Positions 21,804 through 24,457 of a stretch of DNA of 24,457 bases are shown one piece after another (within the stretch, counting starts at the first letter, position 1; every line of letters starts with the position of its first letter). The position numbers and the translations under genes are program-made. A model generated the notes under the pieces. The model was given only the letters and a program-made list of their open reading frames with translations, had not been told where the DNA came from and searched no databases. This stretch comes from Fimenecus sp045631075 (GTDB taxonomy: Bacteria; Bacillota; Clostridia; Oscillospirales; Acutalibacteraceae): contig JAZQUC010000036.1 of assembly GCA_045631075.1 (NCBI GenBank), positions 1 through 24,457 of the forward strand. The letters are read 5' to 3'.

Positions 21804-21974
21804 TTATTCAGCCTGAGGTGCTGAAACAGGGCAGCTATCAGCACAAGCACCACAATCGATGCATGTATCAGCGTCGATTACATAGATGCCGTCGCCTTCT
21901 GAAATAGCTTCAACTGGACAATCTGCTGCGCAAGCGCCACATGAGATGCAGTCTTCAGTAATTTTGTATGCCAT
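21804..21974 (-). CDS. Clostridial-type 2[4Fe-4S] ferredoxin
   Basis: A 56-aa cytoplasmic electron carrier for low-potential reactions such as pyruvate:ferredoxin oxidoreductase and hydrogenase. Translated by hand from the minus strand: MAYKITEDCISCGACAADCP at the start, then ...DTCIDCGACADSCPVSAPQAE. Both clusters are complete: C9-x2-C12-x2-C15-x3-C19-P and C38-x2-C41-x2-C44-x3-C48-P, the pattern of the small bacterial ferredoxins. It is very acidic with few basic residues, as usual. GGGAGGG (about 21984-21990) lies upstream of ATG 21974. It has its own predicted promoter and shares the terminator at 21762. Confirms an anaerobic lifestyle. Confidence 0.96.
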   Translation of the reverse strand: MAYKITEDCISCGACAADCPVEAISEGDGIYVIDADTCIDCGACADSCPVSAPQAE

Positions 21975-22006
21975 GTTATGTACCCTCCCTTAATTGGTAT
22001 ATTATC

Positions 22007-22034
22007 ATTGTAGCATATAAATGAGAAAAATCAA
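22007..22034 (-). promoter_or_regulatory. Predicted promoter of the ferredoxin gene
   Basis: On the minus strand TTGATT (22029-22034), 16-bp spacer, TACAAT (22007-22012). It begins 8 nt after the ricT stop; no terminator is seen between the two, so read-through from ricT may add to expression. Confidence 0.6.
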
Positions 22035-22041
22035 GTATTTT

Positions 22042-22905
22042 TTACTCAATTCCTTTTAATGCCTCTAATTCCTCTTTTTCCACTCTGATATACGCATCCT
22101 TAAGAAGCTTAACAGAGTGACGGTTAATAACCAACGGTGCAGCATCTGGGCGACGGTCCAAGCTTACCTTTAACATTCCTGTAATAAGATTGTTTTCTAT
22201 AACCCTGCCTTTTCCTTCAGGCGTATCAACGATTGCACCAACCTTTGGTGTAACACGAAGAAGATGCTCATAAGTATCCTGTTCGTATTTAAGGCAACAC
22301 ATAAGTCGACCACAAGTACCGCTGATTTTTGTAGGGTTAAGAGATAATCCCTGTTCCTTTGCCATTTTAATTGAAACAGGCTGGAAATCAGTTAAAAATG
22401 TGTTGCAACAGAATGGTCGTCCACATATACCAAAACCACCAATCATTCTTGACTCGTCACGAACACCAATCTGACGAAGTTCAATTCTTGTCTTGAATGT
22501 TGACGCCAAATCCTTTACGAGTTCACGGAAGTCAACTCGTCCATCAGCAGTAAAATAGAAAAGTAATTTACTTCTGTCAAATGTATATTCAACATCAACA
22601 AGATTCATTTCTAATCCATGAGCCTCAATTTTCTTTTCGCAAATACCAAATGCGTCTTTTTCCTTTGCCTTATTTTCCTGGAGAGTTTTAATATCAGCTT
22701 CAGTAGCTACTCTTATAACCTTTTTCAAAGGCTTTGTAATATTGTCTTCACTTACACCATGGTTAGGCTTTGCAACAAGACCACATTCAATACCACGGAC
22801 AGTTTCGACCATAGCATAGTCACCTTTTTCAAATTTCATTCCATCGGCATCAAAATCATAAATTTTTCCGCCTTCTTTAAATCTGATTCCTATTGTTTCT
22901 ATCAT
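22042..22905 (-). CDS. ricT: RicT/YaaT, PSP1-domain protein
   Basis: In Bacillus RicT (YaaT) joins RicA and RicF in the Y-complex, an Fe-S-bearing assembly that guides RNase Y mRNA processing; it also affects sporulation and competence. The 287-aa protein shows the PSP1 features: MIETIGIRFKEGGKIYDFD, ETVRGIECGLV, the core VEYTFDRSKLLFYFTADGRVDFRELV (about 107-132), and two cysteine groups, CGRPFCC and CGRLMCC, that fit metal or Fe-S ligation. It lies 17 nt after holB on the same strand, in the conserved darA-holB-ricT order. RicA (YmcA) and RicF (YlbF) are not in the window. The start ATG 22905 has AGGAG about 7 nt upstream. Confidence 0.94.
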   Translation of the reverse strand: MIETIGIRFKEGGKIYDFDADGMKFEKGDYAMVETVRGIECGLVAKPNHGVSEDNITKPLKKVIRVATEADIKTLQENKAKEKDAFGICEKKIEAHGLEMNLVDVEYTFDRSKLLFYFTADGRVDFRELVKDLASTFKTRIELRQIGVRDESRMIGGFGICGRPFCCNTFLTDFQPVSIKMAKEQGLSLNPTKISGTCGRLMCCLKYEQDTYEHLLRVTPKVGAIVDTPEGKGRVIENNLITGMLKVSLDRRPDAAPLVINRHSVKLLKDAYIRVEKEELEALKGIE

Positions 22906-22922
22906 CTGTTTATCTCCTAAAT

Positions 22923-23792
22923 CTATCTGCCAATTGCTCTTTTAAGTTCGTAACACATACGAACAAGTAGCAAGTTATTATTACAATTACGGTCAATGGA
23001 CTCAATCAATTCATTACAGGCTGAAATTAACTGTAATATTGCTTTTGCTGTAAGGTTATTACAGATTAAATTAGTTTCGTCATTAAATCTGAACTCTCTC
23101 GTAAACCCACTCTTTTTAACCAGAGCATCACGAAAAACCTCTGTAAGCAACACAAGAACTGACTTTGCAAACTGATTGTTTTTCTGGAAAACTGCAGTCT
23201 GTTCCATAAGTGCAAGTTCATTGACACTTATCAAAGCCTTAACCATACCGCTGACTGCCTGTGCTTCCTTTTCTGTAAAAGCATCTTCATTACTTAACAA
23301 TGAATAGACCTGTACACGTGAAAGCACTGTTTCAAGCATAGTGCTTTTTGATTCTGTCACAATTATAAAATACACATATGATGGTGGTTCTTCTAATATT
23401 TTAAGAATAGCATTCTGTGCCTGTTCATTCATATTGTGACCATTTTTAAGTATATATATTTTTTTATCACTTTCATTTGGAACAACAAATGCATCATCAC
23501 GAATTTCACGCACTGCATCAACAGTAAAATTTTTACTTTTACCTTTTATTCCGTCTGTAATGAAAATATCAGGATGACCCTTGCCCTGTGCCTTTATACA
23601 ATCAGAGCAAACTGAACAAGGCTTGTTATCCCCTGTGCAAACAAGAGTGTTTGCAATAAACTGTGCAAAATCTTCACCGTCCTGAGTATTCTGACATTCT
23701 ACCAGCACACCGTGAGGAAAGTTACCTTGTTTTACAGAAGATACAACCTGACTATACATTAATTCTGTTTTGGTTTGTATCTCGTTTGTCAT
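22923..23792 (-). CDS. holB: DNA polymerase III subunit delta' (clamp-loader)
   Basis: Delta' is the stator of the clamp loader that places the beta sliding clamp on DNA. The 289-aa protein shows the AAA+ delta' fold: QGNFPHGVLVECQNTQDGEDFA, where the Walker A region is degenerate as in delta' proteins; a four-cysteine zinc module CTGDNKPCSVCSDC (52-65); GHPDIF; the Walker B-like stretch KKIYILKNGHNMN; and NAILKILEEPPSYVYFIIVT followed by LSRVQVY, the position of the SRC motif with Cys replaced by Val. The start ATG 23792 overlaps the darA stop (ATGA), so translation is coupled. The C-terminal third is divergent, as usual for the subunit. Confidence 0.93.
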   Translation of the reverse strand: MTNEIQTKTELMYSQVVSSVKQGNFPHGVLVECQNTQDGEDFAQFIANTLVCTGDNKPCSVCSDCIKAQGKGHPDIFITDGIKGKSKNFTVDAVREIRDDAFVVPNESDKKIYILKNGHNMNEQAQNAILKILEEPPSYVYFIIVTESKSTMLETVLSRVQVYSLLSNEDAFTEKEAQAVSGMVKALISVNELALMEQTAVFQKNNQFAKSVLVLLTEVFRDALVKKSGFTREFRFNDETNLICNNLTAKAILQLISACNELIESIDRNCNNNLLLVRMCYELKRAIGR

Positions 23793-24115
23793 ATTTTATA
23801 AAACTGCTCCACATCAAGAACAAAGATTGTTGCTCCGCCTACTGTAACCTCAACAGGCATTGATGAAAGCATTGACTCCCCAATATATGTAGTGTTCACA
23901 GGTGTGATTTTCTTACGCTGACTGCTATATTCACCAATAATATTGATTACTTCGTCAACCTTACTTTTTTCAACACCGATTAAAAGTGTTATATTGCCTG
24001 CACGTAAAAATCCACCTGAAGTATTAAGTCTTGTTGCTGAATACCCTGCTTTTGTGAGATTGGACATTACTGCATTTGCATCATCATTATTGATAATTGC
24101 AACGATAAGTTTCAC
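23789..24115 (-). CDS. darA: Cyclic-di-AMP receptor DarA (PII-like, YaaQ)
   Basis: DarA is a trimeric PII-like protein that binds c-di-AMP; its downstream partner remains unclear in most species. The 108-aa protein is taken from GTG 24115 (KLIVAIINNDDANAVMSNL...), since AAGGAG (24124-24129) lies 8 nt upstream and overlaps the in-frame start at 24124. Family landmarks are YSATRLNTSGGFLRAGNITL (residues 25-44), which forms the nucleotide pocket, LLIGVEKSKVDEVINII, and the C-terminal VEVTVGGATIFVLDVEQF. It overlaps holB by 4 nt and follows an AEC transporter gene by about 21 nt. In Bacillus the order is tmk-yaaQ-yaaR-holB-yaaT; yaaR and tmk are absent here. Confidence 0.94.
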   Translation of the reverse strand: MKLIVAIINNDDANAVMSNLTKAGYSATRLNTSGGFLRAGNITLLIGVEKSKVDEVINIIGEYSSQRKKITPVNTTYIGESMLSSMPVEVTVGGATIFVLDVEQFYKI

Positions 24116-24136
24116 GAAAATCACTCCTTGTTAATT

Positions 24137-24457
24137 TTATTGTATGCTTTGCGCCAACGCTATCATTACAGGCATTGTCAGAATTGACAACACACTGATG
24201 AAGGCTGTAACCTTTGATGCTAACGCTGTGTCACGGTTATATTTTGCTGCAAACATAACTGTGTTGCTTGCTGTTGGTGCTGATGCACTCAAAGCACAAG
24301 CTGTAAGCAATGTACCACCAAATCCGAAAAGCTTTAATGAGAAAATTGTCACAAGCGGAACAATAATCACCTTTACAAGTGCTGAAACGAAAATACGTTT
24401 ATCTGAAAATAATGTTTTCCAGTCAGCAGATGCCAAATATGTGCCGAACATAACCAT
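24137..24457 (-). CDS. AEC (auxin efflux carrier) family permease, C-terminal part (runs off the window)
   Basis: AEC transporters move small organic acids or amino acids such as malate or malonate across the membrane. The visible 106 residues hold about four hydrophobic segments, with the family-type sequences FSDKRIFVSALVKVIIVPLVTIF and ALSASAPTASNTVMFAAKYNRDTALASKVTAFISVLSILTMP (positions about 18-40 and 55-97), given here only as landmarks. The Met at the window edge is not the true start; the gene extends beyond 24457. It is 21 nt from darA on the same strand, so darA may be cotranscribed with it. Substrate unknown. Confidence 0.88.
   Translation of the reverse strand: MVMFGTYLASADWKTLFSDKRIFVSALVKVIIVPLVTIFSLKLFGFGGTLLTACALSASAPTASNTVMFAAKYNRDTALASKVTAFISVLSILTMPVMIALAQSIQ

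Overview
The window reads as ordinary chromosome of a low-GC, anaerobic, gut-type Clostridia (Ruminococcaceae/Oscillospiraceae-like). The inference rests on an AT-rich base composition, Bacillus-type sigma-A promoters with 16-18 bp spacers, strong GGAGG ribosome binding sites, pyruvate phosphate dikinase, a clostridial 2[4Fe-4S] ferredoxin, the darA-holB-ricT cluster and several host/plant-glycan hydrolases. I see no phage, plasmid, IS, CRISPR, rRNA or tRNA.

Layout. 1-452 (-) is the 5' end of ppdK, divergent from a GH89 alpha-N-acetylglucosaminidase (677-3175, +). A 341-bp gene-poor stretch (3176-3516) holds a terminator, a MITE-like nested inverted repeat, a run of heptamers and a second terminator. 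Then comes a lipoprotein GH51 arabinofuranosidase (3517-6276, -), divergent from a Fur-family regulator/10-TM metal permease operon (6432-7741, +) with a clear 7-1-7 operator. A tightly overlapped trio, yerC-like/methyltransferase/hslO (7816-9751, +), meets a GH2 glycosidase (9797-12076, -) at a bidirectional terminator. Next on the minus strand are an acyltransferase, ilvE and a CapD-type sugar dehydratase (12168-16298). On the plus strand follow a small beta-rich protein, an RlmD-type rRNA methyltransferase, a small acidic protein, and a GH35/SGNH-esterase pair (16471-21755). The window ends with minus-strand housekeeping genes: ferredoxin, ricT, holB, darA and the 3' end of an AEC transporter.

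How the genes work together. Five carbohydrate-active enzymes are scattered as single genes or a pair rather than as one polysaccharide-utilisation locus, and none sits beside a sugar transporter. GH51 is a surface lipoprotein. GH89, GH2, GH35 and the SGNH hydrolase lack signal peptides, which suggests outside trimming followed by intracellular hydrolysis of imported oligosaccharides. The core genes handle metal homeostasis (Fur/permease), redox-stress proteostasis (Hsp33), c-di-AMP sensing (DarA) and replication (HolB).

The least explained parts are intergenic: a family of GAGGGAG-based palindromic elements with conserved satellite modules, and short hairpin units with changing stems directly after two stop codons. 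I found no clear new multi-gene system. The best candidates for follow-up are the Fur/permease operon and the repeat families. Several gene starts were moved from the longest open frame because the ribosome binding site overlaps or follows the upstream start codon. All calls come from reading the sequence; no database search was possible.
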